A stretch of 64,000 nt of DNA, taken from contig NZ_JAALDL010000004.1 of the NCBI RefSeq assembly GCF_011045095.1, positions 293,079-357,078 on the forward strand, given 5' to 3'. The notes below the pieces were generated by a model. That model searched no databases and was not told where the DNA came from. It saw nothing but the letters and a program-made list of their open reading frames with translations. Below are positions 1 through 8,732 of the stretch, one piece after another. Position 1 is the stretch's first letter. Each line of letters starts with the position of its first letter. Origin of the DNA: Grimontia sedimenti. GTDB lineage: Bacteria; Pseudomonadota; Gammaproteobacteria; Enterobacterales; Vibrionaceae. The position numbers and the translations under genes were made by a program.

Positions 1-792
1 TGGTTCCATCACCACCAAATCGAGATTCTCGATGAGCCCATGATTGATGGCCATTTGGGGAATGAAAGTTGTACCCAACCCATTCGCGACCATTTGCACC
101 AAAGTATGAAGACTGGTTGCGGTAAACGGGTTAATTTTCTCTGTGCTTGTGAGCTGACAGGCTGAGACTGCGTGGTCTGTCAGGCAATGTTCACGCTCCA
201 GCAGAAATACCGACTCATCCGGCAGATCAGAATAGTGGATAGGAACAGGGATCCCTTGCGCCTGAGCACTGTTTAGCACCATCTTAAACGAGTCTTTCCC
301 CACGATACGGCTTTGCATGCCGCCGATTTCGACAGGTAGCGCCAGAATCAGCACATCCATCTCACCACTTTTCAGCGCCATGAGCAGATTTGCAGTGGTG
401 TCTTCGCGCAGCAGCAAATCAAGCTCGGGAAAGCGCTGGTTCACTGCCTGCACCAAGTCACAGAGAAGGAAAGGAGCGATAGTGGGAATACAGCCTACAC
501 GCAGCTTGCCCTGCATCGGGCTTTCACTGACTTGTGTCAGCTCCATTAAATCTTGACTACGTGCCAAGATTTCCCGACTTCGAGACACAACATCTTCACC
601 GATAGCCGAAAATACCAGTGTTTTGTTATCGCGCTCAATAAGCTGAGATCCAATCAGGTCTTCAAGGTTTTGAATGCCGGAACTTAGTGTAGACTGACTG
701 ACGAAACACTGTTTGGCCGCCTCACCGAAATGGCGCGTCTCATACAGTGTGACCAAGTAATGGAGTTGTTTGAGAGAAGGGAATTTAGTCAT
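1..792 (-). CDS. oxyR: LysR-family peroxide sensor OxyR (3' end outside window)
   Basis: Transcription activator that senses hydrogen peroxide by forming an intramolecular disulfide. The ATG lies at 792-790 and the frame stays open to base 1 (264 codons), so only the C-terminal tail is missing. An N-terminal winged helix-turn-helix (about residues 1-65) is followed by a LysR substrate domain. Two cysteines nine residues apart, Cys203 in LEREHCLTDH and Cys212 in AVSACQL, match the C199/C208 redox pair of E. coli OxyR. It is divergent from the peroxiredoxin at 922, the layout known for vibrio oxyR/prx pairs, so the peroxiredoxin is the probable target. The assignment is firm; which OxyR paralogue it is cannot be decided here. 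Confidence 0.9.
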   Translation of the reverse strand, partial: MTKFPSLKQLHYLVTLYETRHFGEAAKQCFVSQSTLSSGIQNLEDLIGSQLIERDNKTLVFSAIGEDVVSRSREILARSQDLMELTQVSESPMQGKLRVGCIPTIAPFLLCDLVQAVNQRFPELDLLLREDTTANLLMALKSGEMDVLILALPVEIGGMQSRIVGKDSFKMVLNSAQAQGIPVPIHYSDLPDESVFLLEREHCLTDHAVSACQLTSTEKINPFTATSLHTLVQMVANGLGTTFIPQMAINHGLIENLDLVVMEP

Positions 793-921
793 CGATTTTT
801 CCGATTACGCTAATCTATTTAATTCACTTTTTTCAATCTAGCAGTTCCATTATAGTTTGTCCCGTTCATAGATGAATCAAGGCATTCATGCCTGAAAATT
901 AGACATTTTAGGAGCTGAGAA

Positions 922-1524
922 ATGGTACTAGTAGGCCGTCAAGCCCCAGACTTCACTGCAGCAGCAGTTCTGGGCAATGGTGAAATCGTAGAAAACTTCA
1001 ACCTGAAAGAATTCACCAAAGGTAAGAAAGCGGTTCTGTTCTTCTACCCACTGGACTTCACTTTCGTATGTCCTTCTGAGCTGATCGCTTTCGACAAGCG
1101 TCACGCTGACTTCCAAGAGAAAGGCGTTGAAGTCATCGGCGTTTCTATCGACTCTCAGTTCTCTCACAACGCATGGCGTAACACTGCTGTTGAAGACGGC
1201 GGTATCGGCCAGGTTAAATACCCATTGGTTGCAGACGTTAAGCACGAAATCTGTAAAGCATACGACGTAGAGCACCCAGAAGCAGGCGTTGCTTTCCGTG
1301 GTTCTTTCCTGATCGACGAAGACGGTCTGGTACGTCACCAAGTTGTTAACGACCTGCCACTGGGCCGTAACATCGACGAAATGCTGCGCATGGTTGACGC
1401 ACTGAACTTCCACCAGAAGAACGGTGAAGTTTGCCCAGCACAGTGGGAAGAAGGCAAAGCAGGTATGGACGCATCTCCTAAAGGTGTTGCAGCGTTCCTG
1501 TCTGAGCACTCTGACGACCTGTAA
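922..1524 (+). CDS. typical 2-Cys peroxiredoxin (AhpC/TSA family)
   Basis: Cytoplasmic thiol peroxidase that reduces H2O2 and organic peroxides. The peroxidatic Cys50 sits in FYPLDFTFVCPSE and the resolving Cys171 in GEVCPAQW, both intact; length 200 aa is normal for the family. The GGIG loop (93-96) is present, but the C-terminus ends SEHSDDL without a YF motif. In eukaryotic homologues the loop-plus-YF pair marks oxidation-sensitive enzymes, so this one is probably robust. A good ribosome binding site (AGGAG, about 7 nt before ATG) fixes the start. It is divergent from oxyR and followed by its own terminator. Codon use is strongly biased, as expected of an abundant protein. Confidence 0.95.
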   Translation: MVLVGRQAPDFTAAAVLGNGEIVENFNLKEFTKGKKAVLFFYPLDFTFVCPSELIAFDKRHADFQEKGVEVIGVSIDSQFSHNAWRNTAVEDGGIGQVKYPLVADVKHEICKAYDVEHPEAGVAFRGSFLIDEDGLVRHQVVNDLPLGRNIDEMLRMVDALNFHQKNGEVCPAQWEEGKAGMDASPKGVAAFLSEHSDDL

Positions 1525-1599
1525 TATTTGGCTAACTGCTCGCGCAGTTTCCCCCTAACGCGTAAGCGTAAAGCCAAAGTCAGCTATAAAAATAGAATG

Positions 1600-1626
1600 A
1601 GGCCCGGACCACCGGGCCCTTTTTTG
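1600..1626 (+). terminator. rho-independent terminator of the peroxiredoxin gene
   Basis: A perfect GGCCCGG/CCGGGCC stem with an ACCA loop is followed by a run of six T. It lies about 75 nt after the stop codon. Confidence 0.9.
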
Positions 1627-1703
1627 TTTAAGCTCCGGGAAATTTGGGATTTATTCCACCTTCTGTATAAGCCCAAAATTCAGAGTTCCAAAGGGACTAT
1701 TTA

Positions 1704-1840
1704 GGTCCTGGGTCCTAGGGGGCGAGGTCCTAGGAAAAGCGAACTTAAAAGGTCCTGGGTCCTAGGGGACGAGGTCCTAGGAAAAGCGGACTTAAAAGGT
1801 CCTAGATCCTAGGGAACAAGGTCCTAGGAAAAGCGGACTC
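1704..1840 (+). repeat. three tandem 47-bp units built on GGTCCTR heptamers
   Basis: Units start at 1704, 1751 and 1798; the first two are 47 bp and nearly identical, the third is shorter and diverged. Each unit is made of GGTCCTG/GGTCCTA heptamers (three per unit, with CCTAGG palindromes) followed by an A-rich spacer AAAAGCG...CTTAAAA. The same heptamer forms the repeat at 41982-42030, and inverted copies occur at 1999-2021 and 42088-42113. The surrounding stretch 1627-2129 has no gene. Its segment 1841-1998 is pyrimidine-rich on the + strand with runs of CTCTTG. I know of no named family that fits. Confidence 0.9.
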
Positions 1841-1998
1841 TCGGTCATTAAATTGATTTCCAGACACACCCAACTTTCAGCGCATTTTCTCGCATTGCTC
1901 TAATCTATATCTTCGCTTTCCTGCTTTTTCTGCCCTTCTTGTTCTTTCTCTTATCTCAAATCTCATCTCTGCACTTTCTCGCTCTTGCTCTTGCTCTT

Positions 1999-2021
1999 CC
2001 TAGGACCCAGGATCCTAGGCC
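1999..2021 (-). repeat. inverted copy of the GGTCCTR heptamer repeat
   Basis: On the minus strand this reads CCTAGGATCCTGGGTCCTAGG, two heptamers in the opposite orientation to the array at 1704-1840. With that array it could form a long-range hairpin whose loop is the pyrimidine-rich 158-bp segment. Confidence 0.75.
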
Positions 2022-2129
2022 CTGCTCTTCCTGCTCCTAACCAACTTTTACCAAACTTTTACACGCCTCCATCTTCTATTCCGAATGCAACTCCTTGATG
2101 ATGAGAGCTCAAATTCCAAGGAGTGTTGT

Positions 2130-2864
2130 ATGTCTGTTTTGGTTGAAGTGTGCATTGATAGTATTGAATCCCTTCCTATCGCCGAGCGTGCAGGGGCGAA
2201 GCGTATTGAGCTTTGCAGTTCGCTAGCAACGGGTGGCCTGACAGCCAGTGCGGGTTACATGAAAGCGGCGGCGCGTGTGGCGGGTATTCCGGTTTACGGC
2301 ATTATTCGTCCCCGTGAAGGCGACTTCCTTTATTCAGGTGATGATGTGGAAATCATGCTTGAAGACATTCACACCGCGAAACAGGCAGGCCTTAACGGCG
2401 TGGTGATTGGTGCGCTGCAAGCTGACGGAAAAATCGATGAGACGATTGTTGGCGACATGATCAAAGCGGCCTCCGGCATGGGCATCACTTTCCACCGAGC
2501 GATTGACCACTGCTCTGCCCCGTTTGATGCACTGGAATTTCTGATGGCGCACAAGGTAGAACGCATTCTGACTTCCGGCCTTGCCAAACGCGCCGAAGAC
2601 GGCATTGAGATGCTGAAAGAGATGGCTACGTTTACCCAAGGTCGCCTTTCAATCATGCCAGGCGCTGGCGTTTCGCCGGATAATGCCAAGCGCATCGTTG
2701 ACGCCACAGGCGTGACAGAAATTCACCTTTCCGGCAAAACCACCCGCCAATCCCATATGGTTTTCAAAAACGAAAACGCCACCATGGGCAACGGTGACGA
2801 TTTTGCCATCACAGTCACCAATCCTGAGACAATCAAAGCTACACTCGCAGCGCTAACTCGCTAA
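2130..2864 (+). CDS. cutC: CutC family protein (copper homeostasis protein CutC)
   Basis: A 244-aa TIM-barrel protein of the CutC family, historically linked to copper tolerance; the biochemical activity is still debated. Family segments are all present: EVCIDSIES near the start, RIELCSSLATGG, IIRPREGDF, FHRAIDH, ILTSGL and IMPGAGV. The frame is open from 2085, but ATG 2130 has a strong site (AAGGAG, 7 nt upstream) and gives the family N-terminus, so I use it. It is monocistronic between the repeat region and a terminator. No signal peptide is visible, so it acts in the cytoplasm. Confidence 0.92.
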   Translation: MSVLVEVCIDSIESLPIAERAGAKRIELCSSLATGGLTASAGYMKAAARVAGIPVYGIIRPREGDFLYSGDDVEIMLEDIHTAKQAGLNGVVIGALQADGKIDETIVGDMIKAASGMGITFHRAIDHCSAPFDALEFLMAHKVERILTSGLAKRAEDGIEMLKEMATFTQGRLSIMPGAGVSPDNAKRIVDATGVTEIHLSGKTTRQSHMVFKNENATMGNGDDFAITVTNPETIKATLAALTR

Positions 2865-2878
2865 GCTCGCACTTTTCC

Positions 2879-2913
2879 GAAAGGGGGATTGAAATCATCC
2901 TCCTTTCTTTTTT
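2879..2913 (+). terminator. terminator after cutC
   Basis: An imperfect hairpin, AAAGGGGGATT pairing with the CATCCTCCTTT arm around a GAAAT loop, precedes a TTTCTTTTTT tract. Confidence 0.75.
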
Positions 2914-2950
2914 AGGGTGGCAGGACAACCCGAGGAAAAGGACGTGGCAC

Positions 2951-3775
2951 ATGGCGAGCGAAGAACAAGACAAGCCAACGAAAAAGAAGAAAGGGAAACT
3001 CAGCAGCGAAGCCTACGAGAACAAACTCGCTGAGCTACAGACGGAACTCGTCAAACTTCAGGAATGGGTCAAACTCAAAGGCCTGAAAGTGGTCGTCGTC
3101 TTCGAAGGGCGCGATGCCGCGGGTAAAGGCGGCGTGATAAAGCGCATTACCGAAAAGCTCAACCCACGCGTTTGCCGTATTGTCGCGCTGGATAAACCCA
3201 CAGAGCGCGAACGCACCCAATGGTATTTCCAACGCTACGTTTCGCACCTTCCTGCTGCGGGCGAAATCGTCCTGTTTGACCGAAGCTGGTATAACCGCGC
3301 AGGCGTTGAGCGCGTGATGGGCTTTTGCACCGACGAGCAATATGATGAATTCATGCGTACCTGCCCCGAGTTCGAGCGTATGTTGCAGCGCTCCGGCATT
3401 ATCCTGCTGAAATACTGGTTCTCGGTTTCCGATGAAGTGCAGGAAAAGCGCTTCAGCGAACGCATCAATACCCCAATGAAACGCTGGAAGTTCAGCCCTA
3501 TGGATTTGGAATCCCGAAGCCGCTGGAAAGAATACAGTGAAGCAAAAGATAAAATGTTCGCTTACACAGACACCAAAGAATCCCCTTGGTGGGTAGTGGA
3601 AGCCGACAACAAAAAACGTGCGCGCCTGAACTGCATCTCCCACCTGCTTTCCAGCATTCCGTATGAAGCCATCAGTTATGACACCATCGATCTGCCGGAG
3701 ATCAACAAAGAAGGCTACGTACGTGCGCCACTCGAAAGCCAAAGCTTCGTGCCGGATGTCACCGAAGAGCTATAA
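2951..3775 (+). CDS. ppk2: polyphosphate kinase 2 (PPK2 class I)
   Basis: Transfers phosphate between polyphosphate and nucleoside diphosphates, usually making GTP or ATP from polyP in vivo. The Walker A motif GRDAAGKGG is at residues 53-61 and the Walker B/Asp-Arg motif FDRSWYNRAGVE near 109-120. The lid segment KRWKFSPMDLESR is also intact. It is 274 aa, the usual single-domain length; the first 20 residues are a charged, lysine-rich tail. It stands alone between two terminators, so it is probably its own unit. The adenylate or guanylate preference cannot be read from the sequence. Confidence 0.93.
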   Translation: MASEEQDKPTKKKKGKLSSEAYENKLAELQTELVKLQEWVKLKGLKVVVVFEGRDAAGKGGVIKRITEKLNPRVCRIVALDKPTERERTQWYFQRYVSHLPAAGEIVLFDRSWYNRAGVERVMGFCTDEQYDEFMRTCPEFERMLQRSGIILLKYWFSVSDEVQEKRFSERINTPMKRWKFSPMDLESRSRWKEYSEAKDKMFAYTDTKESPWWVVEADNKKRARLNCISHLLSSIPYEAISYDTIDLPEINKEGYVRAPLESQSFVPDVTEEL

Positions 3776-3794
3776 GCCAACCACCACCCAACCC

Positions 3795-3826
3795 AAAAGC
3801 GCAGCTGATAAAAGCTGCGCTTTTTT
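3795..3826 (+). terminator. terminator after ppk2
   Basis: AAAAGCGCAGCT and AGCTGCGCTTTT arms form a strong stem, followed by six T. Confidence 0.92.
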
Positions 3827-4046
3827 GTCTTGAAAACACGCCTCAAAGACGACCTTTCCAGACAGCGTCAAAACTTCGTAAACCACTGTAATTACGCCAT
3901 AAAAATGTCACCACTGTGCATTTACTGCCAGTTCACGATTCTGAATTGAGGGACTGCTTCAAATAACGGATTTTCTCGCTCACTCACCCGGTATTTCCCT
4001 CTATATATTCCGCCCCAAATCACAACCATCAAAAAGAATAAATACC

Positions 4047-7000
4047 ATGAACAAGAAACAGTTAGCCTGCCTGATCCCGGCATTGCTTGCTGGGGCAAGC
4101 TGCTCAACAGCCTTCGCCAGCACACCAAGCTCTCAAACCGTTTACTTCAACCAGAAATCCTTGCCTTCAGATACCCAAGGTTCGCTGGCTGCCAGCGTCA
4201 GCATGGCGCAGAGCGTGATCATGCCAACCATCCATGGCATTGAAGGGGATCGCCAGCCTCATCTGGTCGCACTGCGTAAAGCACTGGTGATCGTAGAACC
4301 TCATGCCACTGACGAACTTAAAAACAGCGAGATCGCCGTGGTGGTGAAAAACAGCCAGGGTGACGAAGTGCACCGCACGACCCTGCTGCCGCCTTCTGCG
4401 CAGCCAAAACCTGCGGGCCAGATTGATATCGACCTCGATATTGTCGTGCCGGAAACCTACGCGCACCGCATCTCGTCGCAACAGGCTATTGATGTCATCG
4501 CCTATGAATCCGGCAAGGACGCTTTCAAAGCACTGCTGACCGAGCATGACACCCTTGAAATCGCCACCAGCAACGGCAACTTTGCCTACGACTTTATGCT
4601 GCCGGAAGGCGCAGAGCTCGACGGCAAGATCGTCACCTTCTCCTCACAGGCCGGATACAACTCACGCATTCACTACACCCACGGCTCTGATACGCTTTCT
4701 TCTGGTAACCGCTTTACCTACAACAACGTTGGCGGTAAATGGTTTGCCCAATCTGATGCGGATTACGGCAAGCTCGCCTACAGCGACAACGCCTACACAG
4801 CGGTTTTGCCCGCAGAAGTGATTGAGCCGGGCTTTAGCCTGACGCTCAGCAATGGCCATCAGGAAGGCGTGGTCGAAGGCATTAAAGTCGGTGCTAACAC
4901 CACACTGATTCTTAACGCTGTCGATGTGGGTCTTTTGACGCCACCGCGCGGTGAATTCCGCTTTATGACCGATAAGAAACTGCACCGCGACTACTTCCAG
5001 TCTGTGCAGATCAGCAAGCTTATCGTGAATCCATACGCGCCCATCCATCTAGAAGAAATCATGCTGCCGGATGGCCGCCTTCTGGTCGACGTTGACCCAA
5101 GCAAAGCAGACGCTTACGGCAGTGATTCCCACTACCGCATTGCCCGAGAACTGATTTCCGCAGGGATCAACAGCGCCAACTACGGCGTGAACAGCTATGA
5201 CGTAATGAACGGTTCCCAATGGAACATCAGCGCGCCTTACCACGCGGCCCAAGTGACAGTGAACAACTCGCGGGGCAACTACAGCGACGGCATTATCAAT
5301 CACGGTTTACTTGGCTCTTATGCCGGTGTGGCGTCAGTGGTCAGCTCAACAGGCAATGAATTCAGCCACGAAGTGGGCCACGAGTTCGGCGCAGGCACCC
5401 ATGCAGAAGCTCACTATCTGGGCGGATTCAAAGGCTCGGTGCATAACAGCTCCACCAATATCAACTCCACCTGGGGTTGGGATCTGTTTGAAAACCGCTT
5501 CCTGCCGAACCTCAGCAAAGCGCGAACCAATGGTTCGTCCTGCTACGAAGGCGAATGCGCAGAACCATTCAACGGACACAGTTTCGGATGGGGCACCATG
5601 GCAGGTGGCTGGCCGCTGCACCCGGCAGGCAATGAGTACACACTGCACACGCCTTACGAGCTGAACGTGTTCCAGCATTTTATGGAAGGCAAAGCGAGCT
5701 TTGACCCATCCTCCCCAACCGGATTCAGCAAATGGGATGCAGAAAGCCAGACCATGCAGCAATGGGACAACAGCGTGAAGGACGATCTCGCCTTTAACAT
5801 TGTCACCATCAGCGACAACAACACACTGAACGAGTTTGGCGCGGAAAGCAGCAAGTTCCACGAACTGTTCGAGAACGCAGACGCTGTTCGCATCAACACT
5901 GGCAACGGCTACTGGGCGCGTGATTTCTACCTGCCGACTGATCAAAGCTTCGAAGGCAAAGTGGTGGTGTTCAGCTCATCAGCAGGCTATAACTCCCACA
6001 TTCACTTTAATAGTGGCTCCCAGCTTCTGGTGAACGGCACCAAATACGCTTACCGCTTTGAAGCGGGTCAGTGGGTGGAAGTGGAAAAAGACATCATCGA
6101 CAAAACCGTGCCGCGCATTCCTGAAAAACAGGGCGTTGCCGTGACCACACTGGTGGGTTACTACGATCCAAACAACACGCTGCCAAGCTACATCTACCCC
6201 GCCCTGCACGGTGCGTATGGCGCAGTATATGCCGATAACTTTACTGCATCATCGTGTCAGCTGGACGTGCTCACCCAACAAGGCGGCACCCAACGCTTCA
6301 ACCTGCACAACCGTCGCCTTAAAGAAGGCTTGATGAACCGCTTCCACGTGAATGTGGAAACCGCACTCAACCCTTACCGCGCCGAGCTTTACTGCAACGA
6401 CAAACTGCTTGCCGATATCGCGATTGCCGCGCCGACGGTGGAACTCAAAGCAGGCATCGTCACCACAGAGCTTGGCGAAGCACCGACCCTGTCAGGTGTG
6501 ACAGACGTGACCCTGCAACAGGGCGATAGCTTTGATGCACTGCACGGCGTGAGCGCGTTTGATAAAGAAGATGGCGACATCACCGCTAGCATCCGCGTTT
6601 CCGGTGATGTCGATACCCAAACACCGGGCGATTACCTGCTGAGCTACAAGGTCACCGACAGCGAAGGCCAGACAGCCTCAGCCACCCGCACCATCACGGT
6701 CAAAGCCAGCGCCACATGTATTACCAGCTGGGAGAAAAACCGCGTGTATGTGGGCGGCGATAAAGTCTCGCACCACGGCGTAGTATGGTTGGCCGCCTGG
6801 TGGACCAAAGGCGAAGAGCCGGGCAACACCGGTGAATGGGGCGTTTGGAAACAAACCGACGACGAGAGCTGTGGCGGTACTAACCCAGAGCCAACACCCG
6901 ATCCGGACCCAGAAGTGACACCGCCACCACCGGGTGAATACCCAAACTACACACCGGGCGCGGCCTATCAGGAAGGTGACATTGTAAAAGGTCAGGACGG

Positions 7001-7121
7001 CAAGCTTTACCAATGCAAGCCATGGCCAAACTCAGGCTGGTGCTCCAACCCAAGCTACGCACCGGGTAAAACACCGTTCTGGCAAGATGCCTGGAACCTG
7101 TTGAAGTCATACCAATCGTAG
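4047..7121 (+). CDS. secreted M66 (StcE/TagA-like) metalloprotease with carbohydrate-binding modules
   Basis: A 1024-aa exported zinc protease resembling the mucinase StcE and vibrio TagA. A signal peptide (MNKK...AFA, about 25 aa) is followed by a beta-rich region. The catalytic domain has HEVGH (His441, Glu442, His445) and StcE-like stretches HYLGGFKGSVH and STWGWD. A module with the signature FSSQAGYNSRIHY occurs before it (about 170-235) and again after it (about 615-680, FSSSAGYNSHIHF). The C-terminus has a cadherin/DUF5011-like domain (about 815-890), then two chitin-binding-like CBM5/12 modules separated by a Pro/Asp linker. Substrates are probably mucin-type glycoproteins. The zinc motif carries an odd five-residue insertion (see findings). 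It is monocistronic. Confidence 0.88.
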   Translation: MNKKQLACLIPALLAGASCSTAFASTPSSQTVYFNQKSLPSDTQGSLAASVSMAQSVIMPTIHGIEGDRQPHLVALRKALVIVEPHATDELKNSEIAVVVKNSQGDEVHRTTLLPPSAQPKPAGQIDIDLDIVVPETYAHRISSQQAIDVIAYESGKDAFKALLTEHDTLEIATSNGNFAYDFMLPEGAELDGKIVTFSSQAGYNSRIHYTHGSDTLSSGNRFTYNNVGGKWFAQSDADYGKLAYSDNAYTAVLPAEVIEPGFSLTLSNGHQEGVVEGIKVGANTTLILNAVDVGLLTPPRGEFRFMTDKKLHRDYFQSVQISKLIVNPYAPIHLEEIMLPDGRLLVDVDPSKADAYGSDSHYRIARELISAGINSANYGVNSYDVMNGSQWNISAPYHAAQVTVNNSRGNYSDGIINHGLLGSYAGVASVVSSTGNEFSHEVGHEFGAGTHAEAHYLGGFKGSVHNSSTNINSTWGWDLFENRFLPNLSKARTNGSSCYEGECAEPFNGHSFGWGTMAGGWPLHPAGNEYTLHTPYELNVFQHFMEGKASFDPSSPTGFSKWDAESQTMQQWDNSVKDDLAFNIVTISDNNTLNEFGAESSKFHELFENADAVRINTGNGYWARDFYLPTDQSFEGKVVVFSSSAGYNSHIHFNSGSQLLVNGTKYAYRFEAGQWVEVEKDIIDKTVPRIPEKQGVAVTTLVGYYDPNNTLPSYIYPALHGAYGAVYADNFTASSCQLDVLTQQGGTQRFNLHNRRLKEGLMNRFHVNVETALNPYRAELYCNDKLLADIAIAAPTVELKAGIVTTELGEAPTLSGVTDVTLQQGDSFDALHGVSAFDKEDGDITASIRVSGDVDTQTPGDYLLSYKVTDSEGQTASATRTITVKASATCITSWEKNRVYVGGDKVSHHGVVWLAAWWTKGEEPGNTGEWGVWKQTDDESCGGTNPEPTPDPDPEVTPPPPGEYPNYTPGAAYQEGDIVKGQDGKLYQCKPWPNSGWCSNPSYAPGKTPFWQDAWNLLKSYQS

Positions 7122-7162
7122 TCAATATCCGCTCATCCTAGCTTGTGCGGGCTTCAATACAC

Positions 7163-7200
7163 AAAAAAGCGGTGGCCAATGACCACCGCTTTTCTTTTTG
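7163..7200. terminator. bidirectional terminator between the M66 protease and rnfH
   Basis: An AAAAGCGGTGG/CCACCGCTTTT stem has an A-run on its left and a T-run on its right. It can therefore serve both the protease gene and the convergent ratA-rnfH transcript. Confidence 0.88.
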
Positions 7201-7262
7201 TTCTTATCTATATACTTATCCGCATTCTTCTTCGCATTCGTATACGAAAGCGAAGCGCAGAT

Positions 7263-7613
7263 TTACTCGCCTTTGCGCAGCGGGTTTACCTTACCACCTG
7301 TGACCGGGTCAGACTTCCCTTCTGCTTTCATGCGCTCAGCGCGGCGGCGGCGGATTTCTTTCGGGTCTGCCACCAGAGGGCGGTAGATTTCAATGCGGTC
7401 GCCGTCATGCACCGTCGCATCCAGTTTCACCAGACGACTGAACACACCGACTTTGTTCTTCTTCAGGTCGATTTCAGGGTAGGCATCCAAAATACCCGAG
7501 TGGCTGATGATTTCTTCCACCGGCGTATCTGGTGTCACAATCGCCTTAAACACACGCTGCTCATCCGGCAACGCATACATCACTTCAATATGCAGCAACT
7601 TACCGTCACTCAT
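7263..7613 (-). CDS. rnfH: RnfH family ubiquitin-like protein
   Basis: A 116-aa protein of the RnfH (UPF0125) family, a beta-grasp fold named for its link to Rnf electron-transport clusters but usually paired with ratA, as here. The core LHIEVMYALPDEQ, the GDRIEIYRPL segment and a basic tail (RRRRAERMKAEGK) are typical. It overlaps the end of ratA by 8 nt, so the two are translated together. The cellular role is not well established. Confidence 0.9.
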   Translation of the reverse strand: MSDGKLLHIEVMYALPDEQRVFKAIVTPDTPVEEIISHSGILDAYPEIDLKKNKVGVFSRLVKLDATVHDGDRIEIYRPLVADPKEIRRRRAERMKAEGKSDPVTGGKVNPLRKGE

Positions 7614-8037
7614 AAATGTCTCTCGCCCTGTCGGTGAAAGCCTTCACCATGTTCATCGCCAACTCGTTAAAGACTTTTCCGAACGCCATTTCCACCAAAC
7701 CGTTGGTGAACTCAAAATCCAGATTCAGCTCGATTTTGCACGCATCCGCATCCAAAGACGTAAAATGCCAGCCACCCACCAGTTTTCGGAAAGGGCCATC
7801 AACCAGTTCCATTTTGATTTGCTGACCGTTTACCAGCAAATTGCGCGTGGTAAAGGTTTTGCGGATACCGGCTTTCGACACATCCACCGACGCGGTCATC
7901 GCACTGTCATTGGCTTCCAGCACGCGCGAACCGGCACACCCCGGCAAAAATGAAGGGTAAGCTTCAACATCATTAACAAGTTCAAACATCTGCTCTGCAC
8001 TATACGGCACCAACGCAGAACGGGTAATACGCGGCAT
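7606..8037 (-). CDS. ratA: RatA family START-domain protein
   Basis: A 143-aa SRPBCC/START-fold protein of the RatA/Coq10 family. In E. coli RatA is reported to bind the 50S subunit and block 70S association; homologues are related to the ubiquinone-binding Coq10. Family features include the MPRITRSALVPYSAEQMF start, YPSFLPGC and the C-terminal helix NGLVEMAFGKVF. A clear Shine-Dalgarno (GAGGAG) precedes the ATG. It is first in an operon with rnfH and divergent from smpB, the conserved enterobacterial and vibrio arrangement. Whether it acts as a toxin or in quinone handling cannot be told from sequence. Confidence 0.9.
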   Translation of the reverse strand: MPRITRSALVPYSAEQMFELVNDVEAYPSFLPGCAGSRVLEANDSAMTASVDVSKAGIRKTFTTRNLLVNGQQIKMELVDGPFRKLVGGWHFTSLDADACKIELNLDFEFTNGLVEMAFGKVFNELAMNMVKAFTDRARDIYE

Positions 8038-8243
8038 AGCGTCTCCTCTCAGGTCGATTCCGGCATCATATCACCAGACCGTATTTTTCCCCAAATTCCT
8101 TCAACGTGCCTCCAAACCGCACAAACGGCAACGAACAGGGACACCCGGAAACATCGCCATCGACGGTTTATGGGGCCGGGCGCCTGAAAATCCGATAAAA
8201 ACTTGTTTCGCCCACCATAACCACTACGTATAATGCCGCCATT

Positions 8244-8729
8244 ATGGTAAAGAAAAACGCAAAGAATAAGGCGGGCAGCAACACGATTGCTCAGAACCGC
8301 CAGGCTCGCCACGAATACTTCATCGAAGACGATATTGAGGTAGGGCTAGAGCTACAAGGCTGGGAAGTGAAATCACTCCGTGCAGGCAAAGCCAACATCA
8401 GCGAGAGCTACGTGTTCTTCCGCAATGGTGAAGCTTTCATGTCTGGCGCGACCATCACTCCGCTGAACGTTGCTTCTACACACGTAGTGGCAGACCCAAC
8501 ACGCGTGCGAAAACTGCTGCTCAAGCGTCGTGAACTCGACAACTTGATTGGTAAAGTGAACCGCGAAGGTTACACGGTTATCGCGCTTTCCATGTACTGG
8601 AAACAGTCGTGGGCTAAACTTAAGATTGGTCTGGCGAAAGGTAAAAAACTTCATGACAAGCGTGATGCTTCCAAAGATCGCGATTGGCAGCGCGACAAAG
8701 CGCGAATCATGAAGCACTCAACCAGATAA
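8244..8729 (+). CDS. smpB: SsrA-binding protein SmpB
   Basis: Binds tmRNA and delivers it to stalled ribosomes for trans-translation. It is 161 aa, with the conserved core [20 protein letters not shown], then NPLN-type TPLNVAS and the basic C-terminal tail [11 protein letters not shown]. The tmRNA gene follows 46 nt after the stop, the usual linkage. No purine-rich ribosome binding site precedes the ATG, and a TATAAT box lies only 9 nt upstream, so the mRNA may be nearly leaderless (see findings). Confidence 0.95.
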   Translation: MVKKNAKNKAGSNTIAQNRQARHEYFIEDDIEVGLELQGWEVKSLRAGKANISESYVFFRNGEAFMSGATITPLNVASTHVVADPTRVRKLLLKRRELDNLIGKVNREGYTVIALSMYWKQSWAKLKIGLAKGKKLHDKRDASKDRDWQRDKARIMKHSTR

Positions 8730-8732
8730 TCG

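Noticed and set aside
801-860. OxyR operator (ATAG-N7-CTAT type) between oxyR and the peroxiredoxin gene
   Set aside because: AT-rich segments with loose resemblance exist, but I could not align four proper ATAG/CTAT quarters, so I do not list a site.
1704-1840. CRISPR array
   Set aside because: The units are contiguous, with nearly identical internal sequence rather than repeats separated by unique spacers. No cas gene is present.
3035-3742. A long open frame (235 codons) on the strand opposite ppk2
   Set aside because: It is a codon-bias shadow of ppk2, lacks a ribosome binding site, and its translation is unlike a real protein. Similar shadows opposite the peroxiredoxin, M66, serB and prfC genes were dropped for the same reason.
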